Positions 21,180-30,114 of a stretch of 64,000 nt of DNA are shown piece after piece. The notes beneath the pieces are model-generated. The model was not told the origin of the DNA and did no database searches. It saw nothing but the letters and a program-made list of their open reading frames with translations. Numbering within the stretch: position 1 is the first letter of the stretch; the number at the start of each line of letters is the position of its first letter. The stretch is from JAAXHB01 sp965214945 (lineage in GTDB: Bacteria; Actinomycetota; Acidimicrobiia; Acidimicrobiales; Aldehydirespiratoraceae). The DNA lies in contig OZ244029.1 in NCBI GenBank assembly GCA_965214945.1, positions 3,038,001 to 3,102,000 of the forward strand, in the 5' to 3' direction. The position numbers and the translations under genes are program-made.

Positions 21180-22640
21180 TCAGGCCGGCTCTGGGCGCAG
21201 CGTCGGGAACAGCAGCACGTCTCGGATGGCGGACGTGTCGGTTAGCAGCATCACCAGCCGGTCGACGCCTATGCCGAGGCCCGCGGTGGGGGGCAGCCCG
21301 TACTCGAGGGCGCGCAAATAGTCGGAGTCGATGCTCATCGCCTCTTCATCACCTGCGGCGCGTCGGGCCTCTTGAGCCTCAAAGCGGGCGAGCTGCTCTT
21401 CGGGATCGACCAGCTCGGAGAAGGCGTTGCACAGCTCCCGACCGGCGACTATCGCCTCAAAGCGCTCGGTGTAGCCGAGCCTGCTGCGGTGACGGCGCGC
21501 CAGCGGCGACACCTCGGCGGGGTAGTCGGTCACGAAGACCGGCCCCCACAGCTCGGGCTCTGCGGTCTTCTCGTATATCTCCAGCAGCAGCCTGCCCGGC
21601 CCGTAGTGGCTGCGCGTCTCGATGCCGAGGCGGTCGCAGTGCTCCGCCAACACGGCACGCGGCGTGTCTAGGCTCACCTCGATACCGGCATGCTCAGAAA
21701 TCACCTCCTCAATGGTGGCGCGGTGCCATGGAGGTGTGAGATCGACAGCCCGGCCCCTGTGTTCGACGACCGCAGAGCCGCAAACCTCGACGGCTACGTT
21801 GGCCACGAGATGTTCTGTCAGGTGCATCATGTCGGTGTAGTCGGCGTAGGCCCAGTAGAGTTCGAGCATCGTGAACTCGGGGTTGTGACGAGTTGACAGG
21901 CCCTCGTTTCGGAACACACGGCCGATCTCGAACACCCTCTCCATGCCGCCCGCGACCAGCCGCTTGAGGTAGAGCTCGGGAGCGATGCGAAGGTACATCT
22001 CGGCGTCGAGCGCGTTGTGGCGGGTGACGAACGGCCGGGCGGCAGCGCCTCCGGGGATGGGATGCAGCATCGGCGTTTCCACCTCGGTGAAGCCACGGGA
22101 CTCCAGTAGCCGCCGAAGCGCGGAGACTGTCTGAGAGCGCGCCTCGAAAACCGCTCGGGAGGCGTCGCTCACCCACAGGTCCAAGTACCGCCGGCGGTAG
22201 CGCGTGTCGACATCGGTGAGACCGTGCCATTTGTCGGGAAACGGCCGCCGGGTGGGGGCCAGCAGCGTCCATTTGTCTACGCGCACCGACAGCTCGCCGC
22301 GACGGGTGGCCATCACGATGCCGCGGACGCCGATCCAGTCGCCGATCGACAGCGCTGTGAAACGGTCGAATCCGACGGTAGCGGCCTTCGTAGCGAAGAG
22401 CTGGATCCTGGCTGTGGAATCGGCGAGCACGCCGAAGGCGATGCGGCCCTGGTCGCGGCGCAGCATGAGGCGCCCGGCCACGCTGACAACGGCCTGCGTC
22501 TCGACTCCGGGCGCAAGTCCGCCGTGCTCGGCTAGCACCGACGCCGCCGAATGGGTGCGCTCAAAGCGGTATGGGATGCCGGACCCGTCGGCGGGAGCGC
22601 CGCCCGTCAGAGCGTCATCTACAGGAGCGTCACCCGTCAT
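21180..22640 (-). CDS. lysS: Lysyl-tRNA synthetase, class II
   Basis: 486 residues. N-terminal OB-fold anticodon-binding domain (about 50-140, VAGRLMLRRDQGRIAFGVL), class II core with motif 2 GRVFRNEGLSTRHNPEFTMLE and motif 3 GLGIGVDRLVMLLT. The first 20 residues contain an internal repeat (TGDAPVDD then TGGAPADG) that belongs to the duplication shared with the coaX stop. It is the last gene of the folK-panC-coaX-lysS leftward run. Confidence 0.96.
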   Translation of the reverse strand: MTGDAPVDDALTGGAPADGSGIPYRFERTHSAASVLAEHGGLAPGVETQAVVSVAGRLMLRRDQGRIAFGVLADSTARIQLFATKAATVGFDRFTALSIGDWIGVRGIVMATRRGELSVRVDKWTLLAPTRRPFPDKWHGLTDVDTRYRRRYLDLWVSDASRAVFEARSQTVSALRRLLESRGFTEVETPMLHPIPGGAAARPFVTRHNALDAEMYLRIAPELYLKRLVAGGMERVFEIGRVFRNEGLSTRHNPEFTMLELYWAYADYTDMMHLTEHLVANVAVEVCGSAVVEHRGRAVDLTPPWHRATIEEVISEHAGIEVSLDTPRAVLAEHCDRLGIETRSHYGPGRLLLEIYEKTAEPELWGPVFVTDYPAEVSPLARRHRSRLGYTERFEAIVAGRELCNAFSELVDPEEQLARFEAQEARRAAGDEEAMSIDSDYLRALEYGLPPTAGLGIGVDRLVMLLTDTSAIRDVLLFPTLRPEPA

Positions 22641-22715
22641 CGGTCGTGGTGCTTTTGGCGCAAGCGTCGGCTTGGGTTCCGGCTCACGGGAGCGTCACCC
22701 GTCATCGGTTGCGGT
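22592..22715. repeat. Repeat shared by coaX stop and lysS start (three copies)
   Basis: 22622-22650 (lysS start) and 22687-22715 (coaX stop) match at 26 of 29 positions (core GGAGCGTCACCCGTCATCGG) with a 36-nt unrelated spacer. A third, 15-of-19 copy at 22592-22610 lies in frame within the lysS N-terminus. Confidence 0.85.
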
Positions 22716-23493
22716 CGTACACGATGCGCAGGCCGTGCAGTGTCAAGAACGGCTCGATGTGCTCAATGGTGGCGGAGATCGGAGCGATCAGATGTGCGAG
22801 CCCGCCTGTGGCCACGATGTTCGCGTCGCCGAGTTCGGCCAGGAAGCGGGCGTTCATGCCGTCGATCATGGCAGCAAACCCGTACAGCGCACCGGACTGG
22901 ATCGCCTCCACTGTGGTCTTGCCTATCACGTTGCGCGGTTCGACGAGCTCGACCGCGCCGAGCGCCGCAGCCCGGCCAACGAGCGCTTCGAGACTGATCT
23001 CGATGCCAGGCGCGATGGCGCCTCCGACGAAAGCGCCGGTGGCGGATATCACGTCGAAGTTGTTGCCCGTGCCGAAATCGACCACCACAGTCGGACCGCC
23101 GTAGAGGTCGTACGCGGCTACGGCATTGGCGATGCGGTCGGCGCCCACCTCCTTGGGGTTGTCGTAGTGGATCGGCATCCCGGTCCGCACACCTGGCTCG
23201 ATCACTACGGCGTCGATCCCCAGGCGGCGCCTCACCATCTGGCGCAGGCTCGCTAGGACGCGCGGCACCCCCGAGCAGACCGCCACGCCACTCACGTCCT
23301 CGTCGAAGTCGAGCTCGGCGCCGTCCAGCAGCGACCTGAGGTCGACGCTCAGCTCATCGGCTGTGCGGTCGGTGACCGTCGAAAGCCTCCAGTTGTCTAT
23401 GAGCCCCGCGGCGGCGCCGAAACCGTGATGGGCGTCCAAGTCGTACACCCCGACAACCGTCTGGGTGTTGCCGACGTCTATCGCAAGCAGCAC
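22702..23493 (-). CDS. coaX: Type III pantothenate kinase
   Basis: 263 residues. It phosphorylates pantothenate in the first step of CoA synthesis. ASKHA-fold signatures: MLLAIDVGNTQTVVGVYDL (phosphate-1 motif, residues 1-19), the adenosine-binding GADRIANAVAAY, VVVDFGTGNNFDVI and GGAIAPGIEISLEAL. GTG start. It follows panC, so two successive enzymes of the pantothenate-CoA route are adjacent. Confidence 0.95.
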   Translation of the reverse strand: MLLAIDVGNTQTVVGVYDLDAHHGFGAAAGLIDNWRLSTVTDRTADELSVDLRSLLDGAELDFDEDVSGVAVCSGVPRVLASLRQMVRRRLGIDAVVIEPGVRTGMPIHYDNPKEVGADRIANAVAAYDLYGGPTVVVDFGTGNNFDVISATGAFVGGAIAPGIEISLEALVGRAAALGAVELVEPRNVIGKTTVEAIQSGALYGFAAMIDGMNARFLAELGDANIVATGGLAHLIAPISATIEHIEPFLTLHGLRIVYDRNR

Positions 23494-23560
23494 CGGGGCA
23501 GGATAGGCAGCTCAGCCGGTCTCACAGGCGGCGACATGGGCAAGCCGGCTCGGCGCGAGT

Positions 23561-24448
23561 TCAGACGGTCTGCCGGGCGCTCCCGACGGCGCATCCGACA
23601 TTGTCGATGAGGCGGGTGCGGCCAAAGCGCGCCGCTGCCAGCAAGCGAACCCGTCCTGTCAGCGGCCCCACACCGGTGAGGTCGCGCTCCGGGACCGCCG
23701 CGGCGTACTCGAGCTCGGCCAGTGGAGCGGTCGCGATCACGGCCCCGATCACGGCGCTCACGGCGTCGGAGTCGGTCTCGCCGAGGCGCACACGGGCGGC
23801 GCCGGCTTCGAGGGCACGCAACATCACCGGCGCCTGAGCGCGCTCGGCCGGGCCCAGATACGCGTTTCGGCTCGACAGGGCCAGACCGTCGGGCTCACGC
23901 ACGGTGGGGCATCCCACCACTGTGACCGGCAGCGACAAGTCCGCTACCACGCGCCTGACGACGCTGAGCTGCTGGAAATCCTTCTCGCCGAAGTAGGCCG
24001 AGCACTCGCCTGCCACCGCGAACAGCTTGGCGACCACCGTGGCCACGCCGTCGAAATGGCCGGGACGGGACGCTCCGCACAGCACGCGGGCCAGAAGGCC
24101 GACACTGACGACGGTGACCGGTGGCTCGGGGTACATCTCGGTGCGCTCCGGGGCGAATACCAGGTCTGCGCCTTCGTCCGCGCAGGCCTGAAGGTCGCCG
24201 CTGAGGTCTCTGGGGTAATCGTCGTAGTCTTCGCTGGGGCCGAACTGCAGCGGGTTGACGAACACTGACACCGCCACGAAGTCGTCGTGGGCGCGGGCGC
24301 GCCGCACCAGCGATCGGTGGCCTGCGTGAAGGGCTCCCATAGTGGGGACCAACCCGATGCGGAGTCGGGCGGCCCGGGCCTCGTCCAGGCGACGGCGCAG
24401 CCCTGCGACGGTGCGCACGCAGGTCGGCGTCGGCGGCTGGGTGCTCAC
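23561..24448 (-). CDS. panC: Pantothenate synthetase
   Basis: 295 residues. It condenses pantoate with beta-alanine using ATP. VPTMGALHAGHRSLVRRAR (about 33-51, HIGH-like), VNPLQFGPSEDYDDYPRD, FGEKDFQQLSVVRRVVADL and LALSSRNAYL (KMSKS-like position) are all canonical. GTG start overlapping the DUF2520 stop by 4 bp. A short TCA-CGGTCT match between its stop (23561) and 23512 is a weak case of the end-copy pattern. Confidence 0.96.
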   Translation of the reverse strand: MSTQPPTPTCVRTVAGLRRRLDEARAARLRIGLVPTMGALHAGHRSLVRRARAHDDFVAVSVFVNPLQFGPSEDYDDYPRDLSGDLQACADEGADLVFAPERTEMYPEPPVTVVSVGLLARVLCGASRPGHFDGVATVVAKLFAVAGECSAYFGEKDFQQLSVVRRVVADLSLPVTVVGCPTVREPDGLALSSRNAYLGPAERAQAPVMLRALEAGAARVRLGETDSDAVSAVIGAVIATAPLAELEYAAAVPERDLTGVGPLTGRVRLLAAARFGRTRLIDNVGCAVGSARQTV

Positions 24449-25227
24449 GGGCGGCTGACGCCGTCGTGCCGAGCGCGTCCGGCGAGGCGGCGGGCCTGAT
24501 CGGCCATCGCCCGATACGCAGCACGCTCGTCTTGCGCTATCGCCCCTAGATGCGATTCGATGGTGGCCTCGTCGCCTCTGGCAGCAGGCCCGGTGAGTGC
24601 CGCAGCGGGCCCCAGCTCCGCGACGTTGTCGACCGTCGCGCGCACCAGGTTGACAACAGCGGCGAACGGCAGTCCCACTGAGGCGGCGATCCGCTCGGCC
24701 TGGCCCAGCAGCGCGACCAGATGGTTGGAGGCGATGACTGCGGCGGCGTGATACGCGGCGCGGTCTGCGTCGGTGAGTTCAAAGGCACGGCCGCCCAGGT
24801 CGGCCACGATCCGGCGTGCCAGCGGGTCTCCCGCGACCGCGAACCAGCATTGCGAAAGCAGGCGCCTCGCTCCGGTCTCGGCGTCCGGCAGCGCCGCCAG
24901 CGGATGGACGGCCGCGGCACGCGGGTGGCCAGCCAGCACGTCGAGGCCGAGCGATCCGGCCAGATGGGCCACGACCACCTCCGTGCGGGGCTCGACAGCC
25001 GCGGCCACTCCGGCGATTGCCGCGTCGGGCGTGGCGATCACCAGCAGATCGACACCGGCCGCGGCCGCTGCGATCTCAGCGGACGGGGTCGTTCGGCCCA
25101 GTGTGGGCCGCAGCTCCCAGCCGGCCGTCGCCAGCGCCTTGGCCATAGCGCCGCCGGCCCGGCCGCCGCCGATGAAACGGACCCAGCGCGTCCGGCAGCC
25201 TGGACGAGAGGGTCGGGCCGGGCGCAC
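24445..25227 (-). CDS. Rossmann-like / DUF2520 domain protein
   Basis: About 260 residues from GTG at 25227. N-terminal nucleotide-binding fold VRFIGGGRAGGAMAKALATAGWE (GxGxxG type), mid-region LVIATPDAAIAGVAAAVEP and HLAGSLGLDVLAGHPRAAAVHPLAALPDAETGARRL, then a helical DUF2520 domain (AAYHAAAVIASNHLVALLGQAERIAASVGL). Family members resemble ketopantoate reductase and 6-phosphogluconate-type dehydrogenases and are commonly next to panC; a ketopantoate-reductase role is an inference. The open frame continues to 25446 in front of the chosen start, but that part is Arg-rich shadow overlapping folK. Confidence 0.75.
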   Translation of the reverse strand: MRPARPSRPGCRTRWVRFIGGGRAGGAMAKALATAGWELRPTLGRTTPSAEIAAAAAGVDLLVIATPDAAIAGVAAAVEPRTEVVVAHLAGSLGLDVLAGHPRAAAVHPLAALPDAETGARRLLSQCWFAVAGDPLARRIVADLGGRAFELTDADRAAYHAAAVIASNHLVALLGQAERIAASVGLPFAAVVNLVRATVDNVAELGPAAALTGPAARGDEATIESHLGAIAQDERAAYRAMADQARRLAGRARHDGVSRP

Positions 25228-25268
25228 GGGCGGAGCGGGCTTGGCTCGTGAACCTACGCTCCGCCGGG

Positions 25269-25793
25269 TTACAGCCCCTCGAGGGCGCCGAGACAGATGA
25301 CGCCGCTGGCAGCTGTCGGGCGGTAGCCCTCGGGAAGCAGGTCGTCGGCGACATCCGCGAGCGGCACCAGCACGAAGTCCCGCTCGAACATGCGAGGGTG
25401 CGGCACCTCCAGGTCGGGCTCGCTGACCTGCACTCCGTCGATCCACAGCAGGTCGACGTCCAGGGTGCGCGGTCCCCAGTGAACACTTCGCTGTCTGCCG
25501 GCCGCGTCCTCCAACGCGCGGCAGCGCTCAAGCAGACCGCGGGCGCTCAGCACGGTGCGGAGCCGCACCACCATGTTGAGATACGGGCCTTGCTCGGGCC
25601 CGCCTACGGGTTTGGTCTCGTACACGTCGGAGAGCTGCGCCACGTCCGACAGGCCATCCACAGCGGCGCGCAGGTAACCGACGCGGTCGCCGAGGTTGCC
25701 GCCCAGCGCCACCAGCGCCCGCCGCGGCGCGGCACTCGGCCGAACCGGAGCCGCAGAGGCCGATGTCGGCTCAGGCGCGATCGGCTCTGCCAT
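25269..25793 (-). CDS. folK: 2-amino-4-hydroxy-6-hydroxymethyldihydropteridine pyrophosphokinase
   Basis: 174 residues. It transfers pyrophosphate from ATP to the pterin in folate synthesis. ALVALGGNLGDRVGYLRAAVDGL (start of fold), YLNMVVRLRT, R..HWGPRTLDVDLLWIDG (metal-binding D-x-D) and VPHPRMFERDFVLVPLADV are diagnostic. The first 25 residues are Ala/Pro-rich. Its start overlaps the preceding gene by 23 bp. No folB/folP is adjacent. Confidence 0.93.
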   Translation of the reverse strand: MAEPIAPEPTSASAAPVRPSAAPRRALVALGGNLGDRVGYLRAAVDGLSDVAQLSDVYETKPVGGPEQGPYLNMVVRLRTVLSARGLLERCRALEDAAGRQRSVHWGPRTLDVDLLWIDGVQVSEPDLEVPHPRMFERDFVLVPLADVADDLLPEGYRPTAASGVICLGALEGL

Positions 25794-26301
25794 CGCCGCT
25801 TGCGCTGTTGGTGAGTTCCAGGGCCATCGTCACGATCTGCCGCGCGGTGGGACGCAGCTCCTGCGCGAGCAGCTGTTCAGTGACCGCGATAGCGTTGGTG
25901 GCTCCAGCCACGAGTCCCGTCCACAGCAGATAGCCGGCCACCAGGCCCGTCAGCCGGTCGCCGATCGAGTCGCGGTGCATCAGCACGCGCTGAGTCGCCA
26001 CCTGCTCGCTCAAGGTGCTGTAAATCGCCTGCAGCCGATCTGCGCCGTCGTGGGGGCCCGCGAACGGCATGTGCATGTACTCCAGGCCGTGCTCGCGGTA
26101 GTCGTGGAGGTTGTAGGGAGCCACAGTGAGCGTGAAGATCAGGTCGATATCGCTCTTGCCCAGCCAGAGGATTTCCTCGACGCGCCTCACCCGGCGATGA
26201 TCGGTTCCGCAGCCTCCGGGCCGCTCGCAGACCGCCAACCGGTCGGCTATCACCCAGCGAAAGCTGCGGGGCGCCAGCCCCTCGGCCCACTTGTTGACCA
26301 C
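25771..26301 (-). CDS. Dual-specificity-phosphatase-like protein lacking the catalytic Cys
   Basis: 176 residues. The fold pattern DIDLIFTLT (beta), LEYMHMPFAGPHDGADRLQAIYSTLSEQ and RVLMHRDSIGDRLTGLVAGYLL resembles tyrosine/dual-specificity phosphatases, where the loop should read HCxxGxxRTG. Here it is H109-R110-D-S-I-G-D-R116-L-T-G: the phosphate-binding Arg remains but the nucleophile Cys is Arg. The best reading is a pseudophosphatase, possibly a phospho-ligand binder. GTG start; 23-bp overlap with folK, so likely co-translated. Alternatively it could be an unrelated fold; confidence is moderate. Confidence 0.5.
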   Translation of the reverse strand: MVNKWAEGLAPRSFRWVIADRLAVCERPGGCGTDHRRVRRVEEILWLGKSDIDLIFTLTVAPYNLHDYREHGLEYMHMPFAGPHDGADRLQAIYSTLSEQVATQRVLMHRDSIGDRLTGLVAGYLLWTGLVAGATNAIAVTEQLLAQELRPTARQIVTMALELTNSASGDGRADRA

Positions 26302-26462
26302 AGCAAGAGGATACGGCCCGCGGTCTCTGGTGTGATATCGGGCGGAGGCTCGGTTCGATCTCGTTCAGACCGCGGCGATCACCAGCTCCTACTCCGGCAC
26401 CGCAACCAGGGCCTCTGTTCGGCCATGCTCTGCCTGTGGATCTGGCGCATCGGTGCCGGAGT

Positions 26463-27365
26463 TCAGCGGGCGGGCGGTTCGATGCGCAGGCGGCCCCGGG
26501 TGCGGGCCACCCGGTAGCCTCCGGTGATCTCGGCGGCCTTGGCGCCTCCGGCAGCTACGTCGAGCACGCGGGCCACCGACGCTGCCGTTGTGGCCCTCTG
26601 ACCGGTGGACACTGCGATCCAGGCGCGAAGAGCCTCTGCAGCGACGGGCCTGGAGGCCCTGAGCAAGTCTTCGGTGCTGGTGGGATCCAGGCGCCTTGCG
26701 AGCGTGGTGAATGCGTCGTGGGCCTCGGCCGCGAGATCGGCGTGCCGGTTCAGCAGCGGCACAGGGTCGCGTCTCAAAGCCCGAGCGAGCGCCGGGATCA
26801 CATGCTTGCGTATCGCCACCCTCGCGAACCTCTCGTCGGAGTTCATGGGGTCGGTGACAACCTCAAGCCCAAGCTGAGAGCAGACGGCATGGGTCTCCCA
26901 GCGGCGCAGCGCCAGCAGAGGCCGGAGCACGCGTTCGTACCGGGCGCTGGCGCCCGCCAAGCCCGCGCCCCGTCCGATGTTGAACAGCACCGTCTCGGCC
27001 CGGTCGTCGGCTGTGTGGCCGACCATGACATCGTCGGGAAGCGCGTCGTAGCGGGCGCTGCGGGCTCTCGCCTCGAGATTGGGGCCCGGCGGCACGCTCA
27101 CGGAGCGCACAATGAAGCGCGCCCCAAGCTGCGCGGCTAGAGCGCAGGCGGCAGCCTCGTCAGCCTCCGCGGACGCCCGGAGCCCGTGGTTGACATGCCA
27201 GGCGGTCACCTTGAGCCCTGCGGCTGCCGCCAGGGCTACTAGCGCGCTGGAGTCCGGCCCGCCCGACAGCCCGCAGGCGACCGCCGTGCCGGGGCTCGGG
27301 AAGCGACATCTCGCCAACAGGCCGTCGATGTCTACGTCGGCCCCGGCTCCGCCGGGGCCGGTCAC
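26463..27365 (-). CDS. tilS: tRNA(Ile)-lysidine synthetase
   Basis: About 300 residues from the GTG at 27365, 10 nt after the DUF2342 stop; the open frame runs further upstream only as a shadow of that gene. The PP-loop CGLSGGPDSSALVALA (about 26-41), HVNHGLR, VGHTADDRAETVLFNIGRGAGLAG and RPLLALRR are the TilS hallmarks. It modifies C34 of tRNA-Ile(CAU) to lysidine. The usual neighbours hpt and ftsH are not seen in the window; the spacer 26302-26462 shows no gene. Confidence 0.92.
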   Translation of the reverse strand: MTGPGGAGADVDIDGLLARCRFPSPGTAVACGLSGGPDSSALVALAAAAGLKVTAWHVNHGLRASAEADEAAACALAAQLGARFIVRSVSVPPGPNLEARARSARYDALPDDVMVGHTADDRAETVLFNIGRGAGLAGASARYERVLRPLLALRRWETHAVCSQLGLEVVTDPMNSDERFARVAIRKHVIPALARALRRDPVPLLNRHADLAAEAHDAFTTLARRLDPTSTEDLLRASRPVAAEALRAWIAVSTGQRATTAASVARVLDVAAGGAKAAEITGGYRVARTRGRLRIEPPAR

Positions 27366-27375
27366 CGCTGATCTG

Positions 27376-28440
27376 TCACGCTCCGACAGCGAGGCCCACC
27401 CGTTCAACCCATCGTCGCGGGTCGCGGATCTCGTCGATGTCGGGCAGGTTCTCAGGTGCCTCCCACACCCGGTCGAGCATTCCGGCGCCGGCGGCTTCCA
27501 CGGCTTCGACGAAGTGTTCGCCCTCGGCGTACTGCTTGATCTTCGCCTCGAAGCCGACCAGCCGCTGAAAAACCTTCGCGAAGCCGTGCGCCGAGCGGCG
27601 ACGCCGGCGCATGACCCTCCCGAAACGCGGCGCGCCGGGGATGAGGCCGTGTCCAGCACGGTCCATTGTGATGTCGCCGTGGCCTTCCAGCAAGCTCATT
27701 AGCCCGGAGAGCCGGCTCAGCATATGGAGCTGCCCCTCAGAGGCAAAAAGCCCCATCAGTCCGGCCTCTGCCAAGGGGTCGTCGCCCCGGCGGCGGGCCT
27801 GCGCAACGCGCTGCACAGCCGCCGCCAGCCGCCGGGGGGTTGGTTCCACATCTTTAAGCACGGCCTCCACCAGTCCGAGAAAATGCGGTCGCATCCAGCT
27901 CACTCCAGTGAACTGGGCGCGGTGCGTGACCTCGTGCAGAGCCAGCCAAAGCCTGAACTGGGCGGGCTGAAAGGCGTATCGGTGCTCTAGTGACAGCACG
28001 TTGGGGGCTACGTAGTAAACGACGTCTTGCTCTGAGGGCTTCTCGTCTTCGATGATGAGCAGGTCGTACTGTCCCAGCACACGAGTGGACATCCAGCCGA
28101 GGATCATGCCCAGCTCGGCGCCGGCCACAGTGCGGGCCAGCGGCGCGGTCGCCTTGTCGAGACGACCACCGAGCTTGTCGGTGAGCGGGCGCAGCAGCCT
28201 GCGGAACGAGGCGATGTTGGCTTCGATCCAGCCAGCACGATCGGTGACCCTGCCCTTGGCAGGCCCCGCGTGGGATTTCAACCCTGTGCAAGCGGCGACG
28301 AGTTCCTCAGCCTGCTCGGTGAACTCGGCGAAGGCGGCTGCCAAGCCCTGCCGGTGGCGCGGACGACTGTAAGGGTTGCGGCCCGAGACGCGCACCGCCA
28401 CGCGGCGAGCTAAAGCCCAGTCCACATGTTCGTCGGTCAT
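27376..28440 (-). CDS. DUF2342 zinc-dependent metalloprotease-like protein
   Basis: 354 residues from ATG at 28440 (MTDEHVDWALARRVAVRV). The zinc motif HEVTH in LWLALHEVTHRAQFTGVSWMRPHF (about 190) and the surrounding YYVAPNVLSLEHRYAFQPAQFRLW pattern mark the actinobacterial DUF2342 / coenzyme F420 biosynthesis-associated family. It is often next to tilS, as here. Substrate and role are not established. Predicted cytoplasmic: no signal peptide or membrane segment. Confidence 0.85.
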   Translation of the reverse strand: MTDEHVDWALARRVAVRVSGRNPYSRPRHRQGLAAAFAEFTEQAEELVAACTGLKSHAGPAKGRVTDRAGWIEANIASFRRLLRPLTDKLGGRLDKATAPLARTVAGAELGMILGWMSTRVLGQYDLLIIEDEKPSEQDVVYYVAPNVLSLEHRYAFQPAQFRLWLALHEVTHRAQFTGVSWMRPHFLGLVEAVLKDVEPTPRRLAAAVQRVAQARRRGDDPLAEAGLMGLFASEGQLHMLSRLSGLMSLLEGHGDITMDRAGHGLIPGAPRFGRVMRRRRRSAHGFAKVFQRLVGFEAKIKQYAEGEHFVEAVEAAGAGMLDRVWEAPENLPDIDEIRDPRRWVERVGLAVGA

Positions 28441-28451
28441 GTGGAGAGGCT

Positions 28452-28583
28452 TCAGTCCCTCGGGTACCGCTTGTAGGTGACCTTCTGGAGGTAGCCGATG
28501 ATGGAGGCCACGAATGCGGCGATGCCGCCCACGGCGAGCGGCACAGCGATCCAGAAGTGCCACACCACGCCGGCGACGACCAT
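28452..28583 (-). CDS. Short single-span membrane protein
   Basis: 43 residues from ATG at 28583 (MVVAGVVWHFW...). One long hydrophobic helix (about 2-30) with a basic tail LQKVTYKRYPRD. It lies 11 nt upstream of the DUF2342 gene on the same strand. Small proteins of this shape sit beside DUF2342 genes in other actinobacteria as far as I recall; function unknown. Confidence 0.6.
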   Translation of the reverse strand: MVVAGVVWHFWIAVPLAVGGIAAFVASIIGYLQKVTYKRYPRD

Positions 28584-28700
28584 CACATCAGTGTACGCGC
28601 ATGACAGCGTTTGCGCGGCCCGCGTGCCATGCGGAGCGGTCCGCTCAGTCCCAAGGGGTACCGCGCCGCCCCGGCCGTGCGCGCGCCTGGCCATTAGGGG

Positions 28701-28773
28701 AGCCCGGAAGGGGATTTGAACCCCTGACCTACGCTTTACGAGAGCGTCGCTCTACCGACTGAGCTATCCGGGC
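28701..28773 (-). tRNA. tRNA-Thr (anticodon CGT)
   Basis: Minus-strand cloverleaf: acceptor GCCCGGA/TCCGGGC, D arm GCTC/GAGC, anticodon stem ACGCT/AGCGT with loop CTCGTAA giving CGT (reads ACG), T arm AGGGG TTCAAAT CCCCT, discriminator T, no encoded CCA. The 213-nt spacer to holB (28774-28986) shows no gene, only a loose tandem repeat of about 24-27 nt (TGTGGGCCG..., from 28928). Confidence 0.95.
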
Positions 28774-28986
28774 GGGGCCACCGCGACAACGGCGCGCCGT
28801 GGGCAGCGCTCGGCCGCTTCAGGCGCTCGACGAATTAAGGCTACAGACCGCGGCGGTGCCTTCAGTTGCTCCGACCCGAGCTGAGCCTGCGCCGTGGGCT
28901 CTCGGGGCCGTTTGTCGTCTGGCGCTGTGGGCCGTCCTGCTGTCGGCGGTGTGGGCCGCTCGAGGGCTGTTGGCGGCCGCTAGGCG

Positions 28987-30114
28987 TCAGAGCGGTTTGA
29001 CGGAGGGCAGGCCCAACAGCAGCGCCTGCAACGCCAGCGCCTCGTTCGGGTTGCGCGTCAGCGCCGTCGACATAGCTCGGATCCTGTCCAGGGCGTCCAA
29101 CAGCGCAGGGTCCGGTCCGGCGCTGTCAGCCTCGTCTGGCTGAGCGCCTAGCCCGCGCAAAGCTAGATCGCGGTATCGGCCCGCGAGTGTGACCAGGCCG
29201 AAATGCAGCTCATCGGTGCGGAGTTGGCGCAGCTCTCGGCGTTGTCTGGCCTCCACATGGGCACGACCCGAACCGCGGGTGCCGAACATCTCCTCCTGAT
29301 CGGCCAAAGCGACAAGCTCGTCGCGGTGTTGCGCCGCCAGGGGCCCGGCGGCAGCGGTTATCAGGGCGCGGATCTCTGTGACTATCACCGCTACGACGGC
29401 GCCGGTCCCGTCGAGACGGTCCGGAATCGACCACCACGCTTGTCGGCGTGCCGATACGTTCTCGTCGGAGGCGAGCATCCGGGCCCGCTCTAGATTGCCG
29501 CCCGCCGCGGTCGCCACACCCTGCGCTGTCTCCGGCGAGGCGAGACCTTCCGCCATCAGGGCTGCCGATATATCGCGAGAACTCAATCTGCGGAAGTTCA
29601 CCCGGATGCAGCGCGACTCGATGGTGACATGCTCGGGCGGGACCTGCTCGGCCAACAGCAGCCACACCGTGGATGCCGACGGCTCCTCCACGGGTTTCAG
29701 CAACGACGCAGCCGCGGCCGGCGTAGCCGTGTGGAAGCGGTTGACCACCAGCACCTTGCGGGCGCCCTCTGCAGGTGTCCGGCTTGCCTCGGCGACGAGC
29801 GCGGCTGCTTCTCCTGCGCGGCGAAGGCGGTTGCCGGCAGGGTCGACCACGAATATGTCGGGGTGCTGCTCGGCCACGGCCAGTCGGCGATGTCGCTGCA
29901 AGCGTTCCGGGTCGCGCCCGGAGCGGGGGTCAGCCGCTGCCAGCAGCTCCCCGGCGAACACGGCGGCCGCGGGCCTCTTGCCAGAGCCGCGTGGCCCGAC
30001 AAAAAGGTAGGCGTGCATCGGCGAGGCGACCGCAGCCGAGAGCCGGGCCACCACATCGCCCTGGCCGGGGATCGCTGACCAGACACCGCCGCTGCTGCCG
30101 TTGTCGGCAGTCAT
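28987..30114 (-). CDS. holB: DNA polymerase III delta' subunit
   Basis: 375 residues. Clamp-loader AAA+ fold: GQGDVVARLSAAVASPMHAYLFVGPRGSGKRPAA (about 18-51), ARKVLVVNRFHTATPAAAASLLKPVEEP and STVWLLLAEQVPPEHVTIESRC (the SRC sensor). The P-loop is GPRGSGKR instead of GK-T/S, consistent with delta' being a poor or non-ATPase. It overlaps tmk by 4 bp and completes the topA-MFS-tmk-holB transcription unit. Confidence 0.88.
   Translation of the reverse strand: MTADNGSSGGVWSAIPGQGDVVARLSAAVASPMHAYLFVGPRGSGKRPAAAVFAGELLAAADPRSGRDPERLQRHRRLAVAEQHPDIFVVDPAGNRLRRAGEAAALVAEASRTPAEGARKVLVVNRFHTATPAAAASLLKPVEEPSASTVWLLLAEQVPPEHVTIESRCIRVNFRRLSSRDISAALMAEGLASPETAQGVATAAGGNLERARMLASDENVSARRQAWWSIPDRLDGTGAVVAVIVTEIRALITAAAGPLAAQHRDELVALADQEEMFGTRGSGRAHVEARQRRELRQLRTDELHFGLVTLAGRYRDLALRGLGAQPDEADSAGPDPALLDALDRIRAMSTALTRNPNEALALQALLLGLPSVKPL

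Noticed and set aside
28600..28694. Longer 80-codon version of the small membrane protein at 28452
   Set aside because: The extra N-terminus is Arg/Gly-rich and non-hydrophobic, and the internal ATG at 28583 starts directly before the membrane helix.
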